From Rhodococcus rhodnii (GTDB taxonomy: Bacteria > Actinomycetota > Actinomycetes > Mycobacteriales > Pseudonocardiaceae), in assembly GCA_000720375.1 (NCBI GenBank), contig JOAA01000006.1, forward strand, positions 186,001 to 250,000: 64,000 nt of DNA, written 5' to 3'. The translations under genes were made by a program, and so were the position numbers. Positions 8,380 through 17,075 of this stretch are shown piece after piece. How positions within the stretch are numbered: the first letter of the stretch is position 1; the number at the start of each line of letters is the position of its first letter. The notes beneath the pieces are model-generated. The model was given only the letters and a program-made list of their open reading frames with translations. It was not told the DNA's origin and made no database searches.

Positions 8380-9321
8380 GTGAGCACGCAGCTGCTGTCA
8401 GCCGCCCGCGTCGGCGACCAAGACGCCTTCCACCAGCTGGTCAAGCCACACCTGCCGGCGCTTCAGGTGCACTGCTACCGGCTGCTGGGCTCGTATCACG
8501 ACGCCGAGGACGCGATGCAGGACGTCCTGCTGCGGGCCTGGCGTTCGCTGGACACCTACGAGGACCGCGCGCCTCTGCTGCACTGGCTGTACCGTATCGC
8601 GACGACGACCAGCCTCAAGATCATCCGGAAACGCGCGAGGCAGCCGGCCACCATCGCGGAGATCGACTACCTGGAGCCCTACCCCGACCATCTCATCGAT
8701 CCCGCGATCCTTGCCGAGCAACGAGAATCGGTGTCCCTGGCGTTCGTCACCGCGCTGCAACTGCTGCCCGCCACCCAGCGCGCGGTGCTGATCCTGCGCG
8801 AAGTCCTGACATGGACCGCCGCGGAAGTCGCGAATCTCTTGGACACCACCGTTCCCGCCGTCAACAGCATGCTCCAACGCGCCCGGTCCACCTTGCGCGC
8901 AGACGTCCACAAGAGACCGCTCACCGAAGCCGACCGCACTGTGCTGACCCAGTTCATCGACGCATGGCACCGCCGAGACATCGCCGGCCTGACCGCCCTT
9001 CTCCGCGCCGACGCCGAACTACGCATGCCGCCCGAGACAGCGGAATTCATCGGCCGCGACGAGGTCATCGGCTTCTTTTCCACCGTGCCTGCCGAAGGGC
9101 GACTGGAAACCATCCGCCTGGTGCCCACGCAAGCCAACGGCCAGCTCGCCGTCGCCGCCTTCGATTCCGACAAGGACGGCCGCTGGCGCCCGTACGGCCT
9201 GATGGTGTTCGACTTCGACGGCGACACGATCAGCGGCATCACCGGGTTCCCGAGCTGCGAGCTGGCCAGTAACCCGCACTGCGCTCCCAACACCGTTTTC
9301 GAGGGCCGCGCACCGGCGTAG
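8380..9321 (+). CDS. ECF sigma factor with C-terminal SnoaL domain (SigG/TIGR02960-like)
   Basis: Sigma region 2 spans about residues 10-75 (YHDAEDAMQDVLLRAW, LLHWLYRIATTT). Region 4 is about 125-180 (LPATQRAVLILREVL, TAAEVANLLDTTVPAVNSMLQRARSTL). A SnoaL-like domain (about 195-305) follows. The YLEPYPDHLIDP linker is typical of the TIGR02960/SigG type. In such sigma factors the tail modulates activity in place of a classical anti-sigma factor. GTG at 8380 is chosen; the frame is open further upstream but there lies antisense to the SnoaL/MDMPI gene. A hairpin follows the stop. The signal sensed is unknown. Confidence 0.88.
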   Translation: MSTQLLSAARVGDQDAFHQLVKPHLPALQVHCYRLLGSYHDAEDAMQDVLLRAWRSLDTYEDRAPLLHWLYRIATTTSLKIIRKRARQPATIAEIDYLEPYPDHLIDPAILAEQRESVSLAFVTALQLLPATQRAVLILREVLTWTAAEVANLLDTTVPAVNSMLQRARSTLRADVHKRPLTEADRTVLTQFIDAWHRRDIAGLTALLRADAELRMPPETAEFIGRDEVIGFFSTVPAEGRLETIRLVPTQANGQLAVAAFDSDKDGRWRPYGLMVFDFDGDTISGITGFPSCELASNPHCAPNTVFEGRAPA

Positions 9322-9328
9322 CGGAACG

Positions 9329-9356
9329 TCGATGGTGGAGTGCGCTCTACCATCGA
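9329..9356 (+). terminator. Hairpin terminator after the sigma gene
   Basis: A 12-bp stem including one G-U pair (TCGATGGTGGAG with CTCTACCATCGA) closes on a TGCG loop eight bases after the sigma factor stop. There is no U-run, as is common for actinomycete terminators. Confidence 0.6.
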
Positions 9357-9409
9357 GATGCCCTTGGGCTGCAATGACTCAAGGGTGATCAATTCCTAAC
9401 GTTTGCGCC

Positions 9410-9565
9410 ATGACTTCAACACCTTCCGCCCACACCATTGGCGCGCAAGACAGCAGGCAGGCCGGCGGCCCGCCCGACTGGCTACGACGTTTGGCATTCG
9501 GGCTCAGCGTGCTCGCTGCAATCCTGATCGTGGCCGCCCGCGGCAAGCTGGGAACGCAGGCATGA
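9410..9565 (+). CDS. 51-residue single-span membrane peptide leading the ABC operon
   Basis: The ORF encodes a polar head (MTSTPSAHTIGAQDSRQAGG) and one hydrophobic segment at about residues 29-42 (LAFGLSVLAAILIVAA), then a short basic tail. Its TGA overlaps the ATG of the ABC ATPase at 9562 (ATGA), so it is placed to couple translation into the transporter. No ribosome site precedes it, so leaderless translation is possible. It may be an accessory subunit of the FtsX-type transporter or a leader peptide. Confidence 0.5.
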   Translation: MTSTPSAHTIGAQDSRQAGGPPDWLRRLAFGLSVLAAILIVAARGKLGTQA

Positions 9566-10296
9566 ACGGCACGTGCGCACTGCGGTTGAACGCTGTGACC
9601 AAGACCTACGGGTCCGGGGAGAGCGCGGTGACGGCCCTGCATGAGGTGTCCGTCGAGCTCGCTCGGGGCACGTTCACCGCCGTGATGGGGCCGTCGGGAT
9701 CGGGCAAGAGCACGTTCCTGCACTGTGCGGCCGGTCTCGATCAGCCGACGTCCGGCACTGTCCAGCTCGGTGACGTCATGCTGTCGGGATTGAAGGAGGC
9801 GGCGCTCACCGCTGTGCGGCGGGAACGGGTCGGGTTCGTCTTCCAGGCGTACAACCTGATGTCCGCGCTCACCGTCGAGCAGAACGTCGCGCTCGTGCCA
9901 CGCCTGTCTGGGCGCGATGTCGATCGCGTGTGGTTGCGGGAGCTGCTTCTGCGGGTTGGTATGGGTGATCGGCTCGACCGTCGGCCGTCCCAGTTGTCCG
10001 GGGGCCAGCAGCAGCGGGTTGCGATCGCGCGTGCACTGGTGAACCGGCCCGACGTGGTGCTCGCCGATGAACCGACAGGCGCTCTCGACAGCCGCACCGG
10101 CCGCCAGGTGCTCACGTTGTTCCGGCAGCTCGTCGATGAGTTGGGCCAGACCGTGCTGATGGTGACCCATGACCCGATCGCCGCCTCGTACGCCGACGAG
10201 GTCGTGTTCCTTGCCGACGGCCAAATCGCGGATTATCTGCGGCGGCCCACGGTCGCGCAGGTGTCCGAGCGGATGACTCACCTCGGGGCGGCGTGA
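9562..10296 (+). CDS. ABC transporter ATPase, MacB/LolD-type
   Basis: The 244-residue ATPase has Walker A GPSGSGKST, Q-loop FVFQAYNLM, signature LSGGQQQR, Walker B VVLADEPTGALD and the H-loop VTHD. The ADEPTGALDS string is typical of ATPases that drive FtsX/MacB-type permeases in lipoprotein or peptide handling and antimicrobial-peptide resistance. ATG 9562 overlaps the upstream peptide stop. The permease starts three bases after its stop, and a histidine kinase-regulator pair follows. That layout resembles self-contained detoxification modules. Confidence 0.92.
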   Translation: MNGTCALRLNAVTKTYGSGESAVTALHEVSVELARGTFTAVMGPSGSGKSTFLHCAAGLDQPTSGTVQLGDVMLSGLKEAALTAVRRERVGFVFQAYNLMSALTVEQNVALVPRLSGRDVDRVWLRELLLRVGMGDRLDRRPSQLSGGQQQRVAIARALVNRPDVVLADEPTGALDSRTGRQVLTLFRQLVDELGQTVLMVTHDPIAASYADEVVFLADGQIADYLRRPTVAQVSERMTHLGAA

Positions 10297-10299
10297 GCG

Positions 10300-12774
10300 A
10301 TGTTCTCCCTTGCATGGAGCACGATCCGTGCTCGCCGTGGCGGGTTCATCGCCGCGTTCATCGCGCTGTTCTTCGGTGCTGCCGTGATCACCGCGAGCGG
10401 TGTCCTGCTGGAATCCGGGTTGCGGTCCGGTATCGCCCCAGAGCGTTACGCCGCCGCGGCGGTCGTGGTCGGTGGCAAACAGGAACTCGACGGCCTCAAC
10501 TCGTTCGCAGAACGTGCTCCCCTGCCAGCCGACGTGACGGACCGAATCGCACGGGTACCCGGTGTGCGGCAAGCAGTACCTGATCGCAGTGTCGAAGTGT
10601 TGCTGCCCAATGGAATGGGGTATGCGCACGGTTGGTCGTCGGCGCTGCTGGCACCGTTCACGCTGACCGACGGCAGGCAGCCCGCGGCACCGGGCGAAAT
10701 CGCGGTCGACGCGTCGTTTGGACTGTCCACAGGGGACGTTACGCGGGTCGCTGTCGGGGGCGTACCCGCCGACTACCGTGTGGTCGGCCTCGTGTCGGGT
10801 CCGCAGGCAGGCAGGCAATCCGCCGTGTTCGTCACCGATGATGCGGCCGCACGGTTGTCTGATCGGCTCACTGCGGTCGGTGTACTCGCCGAGCCGGGCG
10901 TGGACCCCGGCGAACTGGCGGACCGGATCACCGCGGCACTGCACGATGTCTCACTGACCACGTACGTCGGGCGGGACATCGGCGACGTCGAGTTCCTCGA
11001 TGTCGGTCAGGCGCGTGGTTTCCTGGCTGCGATCTCGGCGTCGCTGATGGGGACTGTCGCCATGGTCGTGCTGTTCGTGGTCGCCTCGACACTGGGACTG
11101 TCGATCCAGCAGAGGCGCCGGGAACTCGCGGTGCTGCGGGCGATCGCCGCCACCCCCAAGCAGATCCACCGGATGATCGGCGCAGAACTGCTCCTGGTGT
11201 CGGCGACCGGAGCGCTGCTGGGCAGCGTGCCCGGTTTCTTCGCGGCCGGAGCGCTGCGGGACGCTTTCGCTGCCGTCGGCGTACTGCCACCGGACTTCCA
11301 ACTCGCGTTCAGCCCGCTTCCCGCTGTCGCCGCACTGCTGATGTGTGTGCTCGGCGGATGGGCGGCGGGGTATTTCGCCGCACGCAGGCTCGCCAAGGCC
11401 AATCCCGTTGACGCGATGGGCGAGGCCGCCGTCGAACCCGCCGAGCTTGGCGCCACGCGACGAGCGTTCGGTATCGGTCTGCTCGTGTTCGGCCTGATCG
11501 TGGGTACGGTGGTGCCTCTCATCGGGCCTGGCTTGGCGGCCGTGGGTGGCGCCGCCGGGTCGGTGCTCTTGTTGATGATCGGCACCGCGCTACTCGGACC
11601 GCGTCTCATGCGAATCGCGGTCGCGTTCGTGGCGCCGGTGCTCAACCGTGGGCGGATCAGCGGATACCTCGCGGTGGCCAACACCAGGGCGAACGCCCGC
11701 AGGCTCAGTTCCGCGGTCGTCCCGCTGGCGCTCGCTGTGGCGATGGCGGCGGTACAGCTCTTCAGCATCTCCACCACCGAGGCCGCCGCGGCCGACCAGG
11801 TCGAGACCGGGGTGGCCGCCGACTTCGTGCTGTCGGGAGGCTCGGCAGGACTGTCCCCGGAGGTCACCGACGCCGTGCGCCAGGTGGCCGGAGTCCAGTC
11901 CGCCCTGCCCGTTGTCCGGACGCAGGTCCTGCTGGAGTTCCGGATGTTCGACGAGATCGAGGCCGAAGGCTTTGCCGCACAAGGGATCGCACCAGAACAC
12001 CTGGGCACCACAATGGACCTCGCGGTGGAATCAGGCTCCATGAACGAGCTGCACGGCGACACGATCGCGTTGAGCACGACGGCGGCCGGAACCGTGGGAG
12101 CCGAGGTCGGCGAATCCGTGCACCTGTACCTCGGCGATGGCACGCCCAAGGATCTCCGCGTGGTCGCGGTCTACGCCAACGGACTCGGTTTCGGCGACGT
12201 CACGGCACCACATGACCTGCTCGCTAAGCACACCACCACCGGGTTCGACAATGCGATCCTCGTTTCGCTCGCCGATGGCGCGGACGTCACCGCACTCATG
12301 GACTTGCCGAAGCGCTTTCCGGGTGTGACCGTGCTCGATCGGTCCACATTCGCCGCCGCCCAGCAAGAACAGCGGGCGTTGCAGTCCGCGACGAACCTCA
12401 TCGGCAACGGGTTGCTGCTGCTGTACTTGGTCATCGCCGTGGTGAACACGCTGGTGATGGCGACCGGGGCGCGAGCCCGTGAGTTCGCGATGTTGCGGCT
12501 GATCGGCACGGGCCGCAGGCACGTGCGGCGGATGATGGCGCTGGAAGCAGGCGTCCTGGTCGGCGCGGCAACGGTGATCGGCAGCGCAGTCGCGGTCGTG
12601 CCGCTGATCGGGCTCAGCGTGGCGACGACCGGACGAGCGTTGCCGGCGGTCGACCCATTGGTATACGGGATGATCGTGCTTGCCACTGCGGTGATCGGGT
12701 TCTCCGCGATCGTGCTCGCCGCCCGCTCGGCCATGCGCGGACGTCCAGTCGACGCCGTCGGCTCGGGCGCCTAG
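10300..12774 (+). CDS. FtsX-like ABC transporter permease
   Basis: An 824-residue permease has two FtsX-like units of membrane helices (about residues 250-350 and 700-815) plus a central hydrophobic block (about 395-455) and two extracellular domains. Helices such as MGTVAMVVLFVVASTLGL and LLLLYLVIAVVNTLVMATGA are clear. The RRELAVLRAIAAT and AREFAMLRLIGTG segments are the coupling helices that touch the ATPase. Such transporters use ATP for mechanotransmission at the membrane. The transported molecule is unknown; the two-component system directly downstream is a likely regulator. Confidence 0.9.
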   Translation: MFSLAWSTIRARRGGFIAAFIALFFGAAVITASGVLLESGLRSGIAPERYAAAAVVVGGKQELDGLNSFAERAPLPADVTDRIARVPGVRQAVPDRSVEVLLPNGMGYAHGWSSALLAPFTLTDGRQPAAPGEIAVDASFGLSTGDVTRVAVGGVPADYRVVGLVSGPQAGRQSAVFVTDDAAARLSDRLTAVGVLAEPGVDPGELADRITAALHDVSLTTYVGRDIGDVEFLDVGQARGFLAAISASLMGTVAMVVLFVVASTLGLSIQQRRRELAVLRAIAATPKQIHRMIGAELLLVSATGALLGSVPGFFAAGALRDAFAAVGVLPPDFQLAFSPLPAVAALLMCVLGGWAAGYFAARRLAKANPVDAMGEAAVEPAELGATRRAFGIGLLVFGLIVGTVVPLIGPGLAAVGGAAGSVLLLMIGTALLGPRLMRIAVAFVAPVLNRGRISGYLAVANTRANARRLSSAVVPLALAVAMAAVQLFSISTTEAAAADQVETGVAADFVLSGGSAGLSPEVTDAVRQVAGVQSALPVVRTQVLLEFRMFDEIEAEGFAAQGIAPEHLGTTMDLAVESGSMNELHGDTIALSTTAAGTVGAEVGESVHLYLGDGTPKDLRVVAVYANGLGFGDVTAPHDLLAKHTTTGFDNAILVSLADGADVTALMDLPKRFPGVTVLDRSTFAAAQQEQRALQSATNLIGNGLLLLYLVIAVVNTLVMATGARAREFAMLRLIGTGRRHVRRMMALEAGVLVGAATVIGSAVAVVPLIGLSVATTGRALPAVDPLVYGMIVLATAVIGFSAIVLAARSAMRGRPVDAVGSGA

Positions 12775-12775
12775 C

Positions 12776-13960
12776 GTGTCCGCCGTGATCTCCCCCGCTC
12801 CGAACCGGTCGTGGCCCAAGGAATGGCGGTTTCTGGCCTTCGGCATGCTCGTCGGATTTCAAGCCATGTTCGTGCTGCTCGGAATGGTCGTGACAATCGC
12901 GCCCGTCGTCACACTGCCGCTGCTGTCCCGTGTGCTGCCGTTCGCCCATCGGCTCGCGGCGCGTGAACGGGACCGCACTGGCCGGTTCCTGGGGACCTCG
13001 ATCACGTCGCCACCACCGGCCGCCCGGGATCGCCGCGACACAGAGTGGCTTGGGCTGCAGGCGACACTCGGTCTGTTGATCGGATCGGTCGCGGTCGGGT
13101 CACCGCTGGGTGCCGTGCAGAACTTGGTGGTGGCCGGGTTCTGGTGGCTCATCCCCGGCGCCACCACCAGTCTGGACGTCCCGGTGAGGTCGTGGGGCGA
13201 GGCCGTGTTCGCGGTGGCGACCGCCGTCGGATACGGCCTGGCGGGTGTGCTTCTCGTGCCGCCGTTGGCGCGGTGGTACGCACGAGTCAGCGCGGCACGG
13301 CTCGGGCCGCCGAGGAAGTCGCTTGTCGAACGCATCGAAGAGGTCACCGCGACACGAGCGGCCGCGCTGGAGGCACACGGCACCGAACTGCAGCGCATCG
13401 AGCGCAGCCTGCACGACGGCACGCAGAACCGCCTCGTCGCGGTGGTGATGCACCTCGGCATGGTGGAACGTGCCCTGCGCCGCAATCCTGAATCAGCCCT
13501 GCCCGCGGTGCTCACGGCGCAGAACGCGGCCACCGACGCACTCGCCGAGCTGCGGCAGGTGGTGCGCACCATCTACCCGCCTGTGCTGGCTGACCGTGGG
13601 CTCTCGGGCGCGGTGGCCTCGCTGGCCGCCCACTGCGTCATCCCGTGCACCGTCGACGAACAGCCCCTGCCACGCGCGCCCGCTGCCGTGGAGGCGGCGG
13701 CGTACTTCGTAGTGGCCGAGGCACTGACCAACGCCGTCAAGCACAGCGGAGCCGACCACATCACGGTGAACCTGTACGACGACGACGGCGTACTCGTCGT
13801 GAAGGTCACCGACAACGGTCGTGGCGGCGCCGACAACGCGCACGGCACCGGATTGCTCGGTATCCAGCGCAGAGTTGCCGCGTTCGACGGCACGACCAAG
13901 ATCGTCAGCCCTCCTGGCGGCCCCACTGTGATCAGGGTGGACATCCCTACGGGACCATGA
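12776..13960 (+). CDS. Sensor histidine kinase, NarL/HisKA_3 type
   Basis: The 394-residue kinase has hydrophobic segments near the N-terminus (about 18-58, 99-160), then a dimerisation helix with the phospho-accepting H213 in RSLHDGTQNRLVAV. The HATPase_c domain contains EALTNAVKHSGA and DNGRGGADNAHGTGLLG. GTG 12776 starts one base after the permease stop. It should phosphorylate the regulator encoded four bases downstream and probably controls the ABC operon. No extracellular sensor domain is obvious, so it may sense the transporter or membrane stress. Confidence 0.9.
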   Translation: MSAVISPAPNRSWPKEWRFLAFGMLVGFQAMFVLLGMVVTIAPVVTLPLLSRVLPFAHRLAARERDRTGRFLGTSITSPPPAARDRRDTEWLGLQATLGLLIGSVAVGSPLGAVQNLVVAGFWWLIPGATTSLDVPVRSWGEAVFAVATAVGYGLAGVLLVPPLARWYARVSAARLGPPRKSLVERIEEVTATRAAALEAHGTELQRIERSLHDGTQNRLVAVVMHLGMVERALRRNPESALPAVLTAQNAATDALAELRQVVRTIYPPVLADRGLSGAVASLAAHCVIPCTVDEQPLPRAPAAVEAAAYFVVAEALTNAVKHSGADHITVNLYDDDGVLVVKVTDNGRGGADNAHGTGLLGIQRRVAAFDGTTKIVSPPGGPTVIRVDIPTGP

Positions 13961-13963
13961 GGT

Positions 13964-14608
13964 GTGCGCATCGTGATCGCCGAGGACGACGCCCTCCTGC
14001 GGGAAGGGCTCACACACCTGCTGCGTGCCGAGGGTATGGACGTCACCGCCGCCGTCGACAACCCCGATGACCTGCTGGCCGCGCTCGCCGCGGATCGTCC
14101 GGACGTCGCCGTGGTCGACATCAGGATGCCGCCCACGTTCCGCGACGAGGGCCTGCGCGTCGCGGTCGAGGCACGCAAACGCTGGCCCGGCCTCGCCGTG
14201 CTCGTGCTGTCGGCGCACGTCGAGGAGAGCTACGCGACCGAACTGCTGTCCGACGGATCCGGCGGCGTCGGGTACCTGCTCAAGGAGCGGGTCGGCAAGG
14301 TCGCTGACTTCCTCGACGCCCTGCAGCGGGTGGCGGCCGGAGGCACCGCCATGGACCCCGAGGTCGTCGCCCAACTGCTCGTGCGCCGCCGTGCCGACGA
14401 CCCGCTGCACGCCCTGACCCCGCGCGAGCGGGAAGTGCTGGGGCTGATGGCCGAAGGCCACTCCAACACCACGATCGGCAGCCTGCTGGTGATCAGCGAC
14501 GGTGCCGTGCACAAGCACATCGGCAACATCTTCGCCAAGCTGGGACTGCCCACCACGGACGCGGGCCACCGGCGAGTGCTCGCCGTGCTCACGTACCTGA
14601 AGGCCTGA
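13964..14608 (+). CDS. LuxR/NarL-family response regulator
   Basis: The 214-residue protein has a receiver domain with D52 (VVDIRMP) as phosphorylation site and a C-terminal LuxR helix-turn-helix (LTPREREVLGLMAEGHSN, then DGAVHKHIGNIFAKLGL). GTG 13964 follows GAGGT, which overlaps the kinase stop. The gene ends 20 bases inside the 3' end of the convergent epoxide hydrolase gene. It probably activates the upstream ABC transporter genes in response to the adjacent kinase. Confidence 0.92.
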   Translation: MRIVIAEDDALLREGLTHLLRAEGMDVTAAVDNPDDLLAALAADRPDVAVVDIRMPPTFRDEGLRVAVEARKRWPGLAVLVLSAHVEESYATELLSDGSGGVGYLLKERVGKVADFLDALQRVAAGGTAMDPEVVAQLLVRRRADDPLHALTPREREVLGLMAEGHSNTTIGSLLVISDGAVHKHIGNIFAKLGLPTTDAGHRRVLAVLTYLKA

Positions 14609-15764
14609 ACGCGTCCCGTAGTTCCTGGACCAGCAGCTGCGGTTGCTCGAGGCCGGAGAAATGGCCGCCGCGGTCCAGTTCGTGCCACGAGCGCAGGTCG
14701 GTGTAGCGGCGCTCAGCCCACCGCCGGGCCGTAGGCCACGGCTCGGCTGGGAACAGAGAGCAGGCGGTCGGCACGGTCACCGGCTGCGCGTTCTCCTCCT
14801 CGGGGCCTCGCGGCACCCAGCGCAACGCCTCCCAGTACCACCGGGAACTGGACGCTCCGGTGCCGGTCAGCCAATACAGGCTGATGCCGTCGGCCTGCTG
14901 CTGCAGGCTCACACCGCCGCCGGCCTCGGGACGGGTGTCGGCGTACGCGGTGAACTTCTCCCCCAGCCACGCCGCCAACCCGGCCGGTGAGTCGAGCAAC
15001 GCGTACCCGAGCGTCTGCGGCCTCGTGCCCATCTGCATCCCGAAGCCGTAGCCGTCGGCCAGATGCAGGTCGCGGCGTTCGATCATGCGAAGTTCGCTGG
15101 GGGACGCGGTGTTCCTGTCTTCCGGCAACGGTGAGGCGACCGGCATCGTCAGGTGCAGACCTGTCACCCGCGACGGGTACAGCCTGGCCAGCTCGGTGCT
15201 GACGAACGCGCCCCAGTCACCGCCGTGCGCACCGAACCGCTCGTAGCCGAGCCGGCTCATCAGCGTGGCCCACGCGTGTGCGGTTCTACCGGGATGCCAG
15301 CCGGTCTGATGAGGACGGTCACTGAACCCGAACCCCGGCAACGACGGCACGACAAGGTGGAACGCGTCGCTCGGGTCCCCGCCATGTGCCGCGGGATCGC
15401 TGAGCGGACCGAGCACTTGCTCGAACTCCAGCACCGATCCCGGCCAGCCGTGGGTCAGCAGCAGCGGTGTCGCTGCCGGTTCGGGCGAGCGGACGTGCCA
15501 GAACACGATCCCCAGACCGTCGATGACGGTGCGGTACTGCGGAATGGCGTTCCACTGCTCCTCACGTGCCCGCCAGTCGTGCTTGCGCCACTGTTCCAGC
15601 AGTGCCTGCATCTGTTCCAGTTGCAGGCCTTGGGAGGCGTCGTTCACCGTCTCCGGTTCGGGGAGACGGATCCGGTCCAGGCGCGCGTGCAGATCGCTGA
15701 GTGCGGTGTCGGGGATGGCGATGGTGAACGGCTCGATATCGGCCGCGGACGATGAACTCGGCAC
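14589..15764 (-). CDS. Epoxide hydrolase (EHN-type alpha/beta hydrolase)
   Basis: This enzyme opens epoxides to diols, like juvenile hormone or microsomal-type epoxide hydrolases. The N-terminal EHN segment (about residues 8-115) ends in the oxyanion-hole motif HGWPGS. The nucleophile is D183 in HGGDWG and the catalytic histidine H368 in RGGHFS. GTG 15764 gives 391 residues and begins at the domain edge; the longer frame to 15908 enters the AraC gene. No ribosome site is evident. It lies 59 bases downstream of the AraC gene on the same strand and may be controlled by it. Confidence 0.88.
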   Translation of the reverse strand: MPSSSSAADIEPFTIAIPDTALSDLHARLDRIRLPEPETVNDASQGLQLEQMQALLEQWRKHDWRAREEQWNAIPQYRTVIDGLGIVFWHVRSPEPAATPLLLTHGWPGSVLEFEQVLGPLSDPAAHGGDPSDAFHLVVPSLPGFGFSDRPHQTGWHPGRTAHAWATLMSRLGYERFGAHGGDWGAFVSTELARLYPSRVTGLHLTMPVASPLPEDRNTASPSELRMIERRDLHLADGYGFGMQMGTRPQTLGYALLDSPAGLAAWLGEKFTAYADTRPEAGGGVSLQQQADGISLYWLTGTGASSSRWYWEALRWVPRGPEEENAQPVTVPTACSLFPAEPWPTARRWAERRYTDLRSWHELDRGGHFSGLEQPQLLVQELRDAFRPSGT

Positions 15765-15823
15765 AGGACAAAGGCTAGGGTCGCGCCACTGCCGTGAGAA
15801 TGCGCGCGATTGCGGACAATCGG

Positions 15824-16711
15824 TCAGGAATTGCGGTAGGCCGACGGCCGCACACCGGTGTGCCGCAGGAAGGTCGTCGACAGGGAGCCCGCGCTGCCGA
15901 ATCCGCACCGCGCCGCGATCCGGTCGAGTGACAGAGCGTCGTCGCGCAGCAGACGGCGCGCTTCGTCGATCCGCAGACCGGTGAGGTACTTATGCGGGGT
16001 CTGTCCGGTGGCGGCCTTGAACACCCGGATGAAGTGGTACACGCTCAAGCCCACTTCGGCCGCGATGTCCGCCAGCGTCACAGGTTCAGCCAGACGTTCC
16101 CGCATCACCGCGACCGCCTTGCGCACCCGACGCTGGTCGTCATTCGGCCCGGGCACGTCTGCCCGCCCGCCGTGGTGCGTCAACAGGTGCGCGGTAAGGA
16201 ATACGGCGGCCGACTCCGCGTACAGGTCATCAACCGCGTGGGATGTCTCAAGGGACCGCAGGGTGTGCTCGACGACCGGATCACCCGCCGCGATCGACGC
16301 GGCCATTTGCTCGAAGTCTGTGGCTCGGCCGGACAACTGCCCGGCCACACGGTCCACTGTGGTGTGTGAAATGTGGACTTGCAACGTCCGAAATGGACCT
16401 GCGGCCCGATAGCGGCGCTGGGCGTCCTGCCCTGGGACAGTCATGTCGAGCTTCCCCGGCGTCCAGCGACGGCGCTCCCAGCGCCCCGCGGTCCGGGTCT
16501 CCATCTCGGTTCGGCCCGCTACGGTCATGACGAGATGCACGTCGGCCGTCGCCGGTAAGGCCATCTCCTCGACCTGTGCAACGTGCTCGAACCGCTGAAC
16601 CAGCAGAGACTTCCAGCCAAGCCCGTCCCAACTGCAGAACGTCCGGCGCACGTATCGATCCGCGTCGACGGCGGCGTACGGCTCAAGATCGAAATCCGGC
16701 GAGTCGAACAC
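15824..16711 (-). CDS. AraC-family transcriptional regulator
   Basis: The 295-residue regulator has a variable N-terminal sensing domain and a C-terminal double helix-turn-helix: LADIAAEVGLSVYHFIRVFKA near residue 213 and LDRIAARCGFGSAGSLSTTF near residue 262. GTG 16711 follows GGAGAG and avoids overlap with the TfoX gene that the longer frame (16816) would need. It is the fourth gene of a same-strand run (YCII, sigma, TfoX, AraC, epoxide hydrolase). The effector is unknown; the epoxide hydrolase gene directly downstream is the nearest candidate target. Confidence 0.85.
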   Translation of the reverse strand: MFDSPDFDLEPYAAVDADRYVRRTFCSWDGLGWKSLLVQRFEHVAQVEEMALPATADVHLVMTVAGRTEMETRTAGRWERRRWTPGKLDMTVPGQDAQRRYRAAGPFRTLQVHISHTTVDRVAGQLSGRATDFEQMAASIAAGDPVVEHTLRSLETSHAVDDLYAESAAVFLTAHLLTHHGGRADVPGPNDDQRRVRKAVAVMRERLAEPVTLADIAAEVGLSVYHFIRVFKAATGQTPHKYLTGLRIDEARRLLRDDALSLDRIAARCGFGSAGSLSTTFLRHTGVRPSAYRNS

Positions 16712-16736
16712 CTCTCCGAGGCTACCCGCGCCGCCC

Positions 16737-17063
16737 TTACGGCGCCTTGGGCGGCAGGGAGCCGACGAAGTCGATCGCGCGGTCGACCCAGCGGCACAGG
16801 TCGTCGTCTTCGGCATGTCCTTCTGGATCGACCATCAGCCAGCCCTTCATCGGCCTGCCCGTGAAATCGAACGGCCGGGCACCCGGCTCGGTCAAGGCGT
16901 CCGCGGCCTCGTCGACGTCCAGGCGCACGATCAGCGCTTCCCCGAGTATTCCGACGGTCATGTTGCCGTTGAGCAGAAAGGCCAGCCCGCCGAACATCCG
17001 TTTCTCGGTCAGCGCGGGCAGCAGGTCCCGCAACCGGGTGGCCAGGCCCTCGTCGTATGCCAT
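16737..17063 (-). CDS. TfoX/Sxy N-terminal-domain protein
   Basis: A compact 108-residue protein matches the TfoX N-terminal fold: RMFGGLAFLLNGNMTVGI near residues 22-39 and a C-terminal FTGRPMKGWLMVDPEG. In gamma-proteobacteria this domain belongs to a competence regulator. In actinomycetes single-domain versions are common and of unknown role, so competence should not be inferred. It starts 12 bases after the sigma factor stop and looks like part of that operon. Confidence 0.85.
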   Translation of the reverse strand: MAYDEGLATRLRDLLPALTEKRMFGGLAFLLNGNMTVGILGEALIVRLDVDEAADALTEPGARPFDFTGRPMKGWLMVDPEGHAEDDDLCRWVDRAIDFVGSLPPKAP

Positions 17064-17075
17064 GTCGTGATCCTC

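Noticed and set aside
9379..10944. 521-codon open frame on - opposite the MacB-type ATPase and permease
   Set aside because: It overlaps well-supported genes and encodes no recognisable protein.
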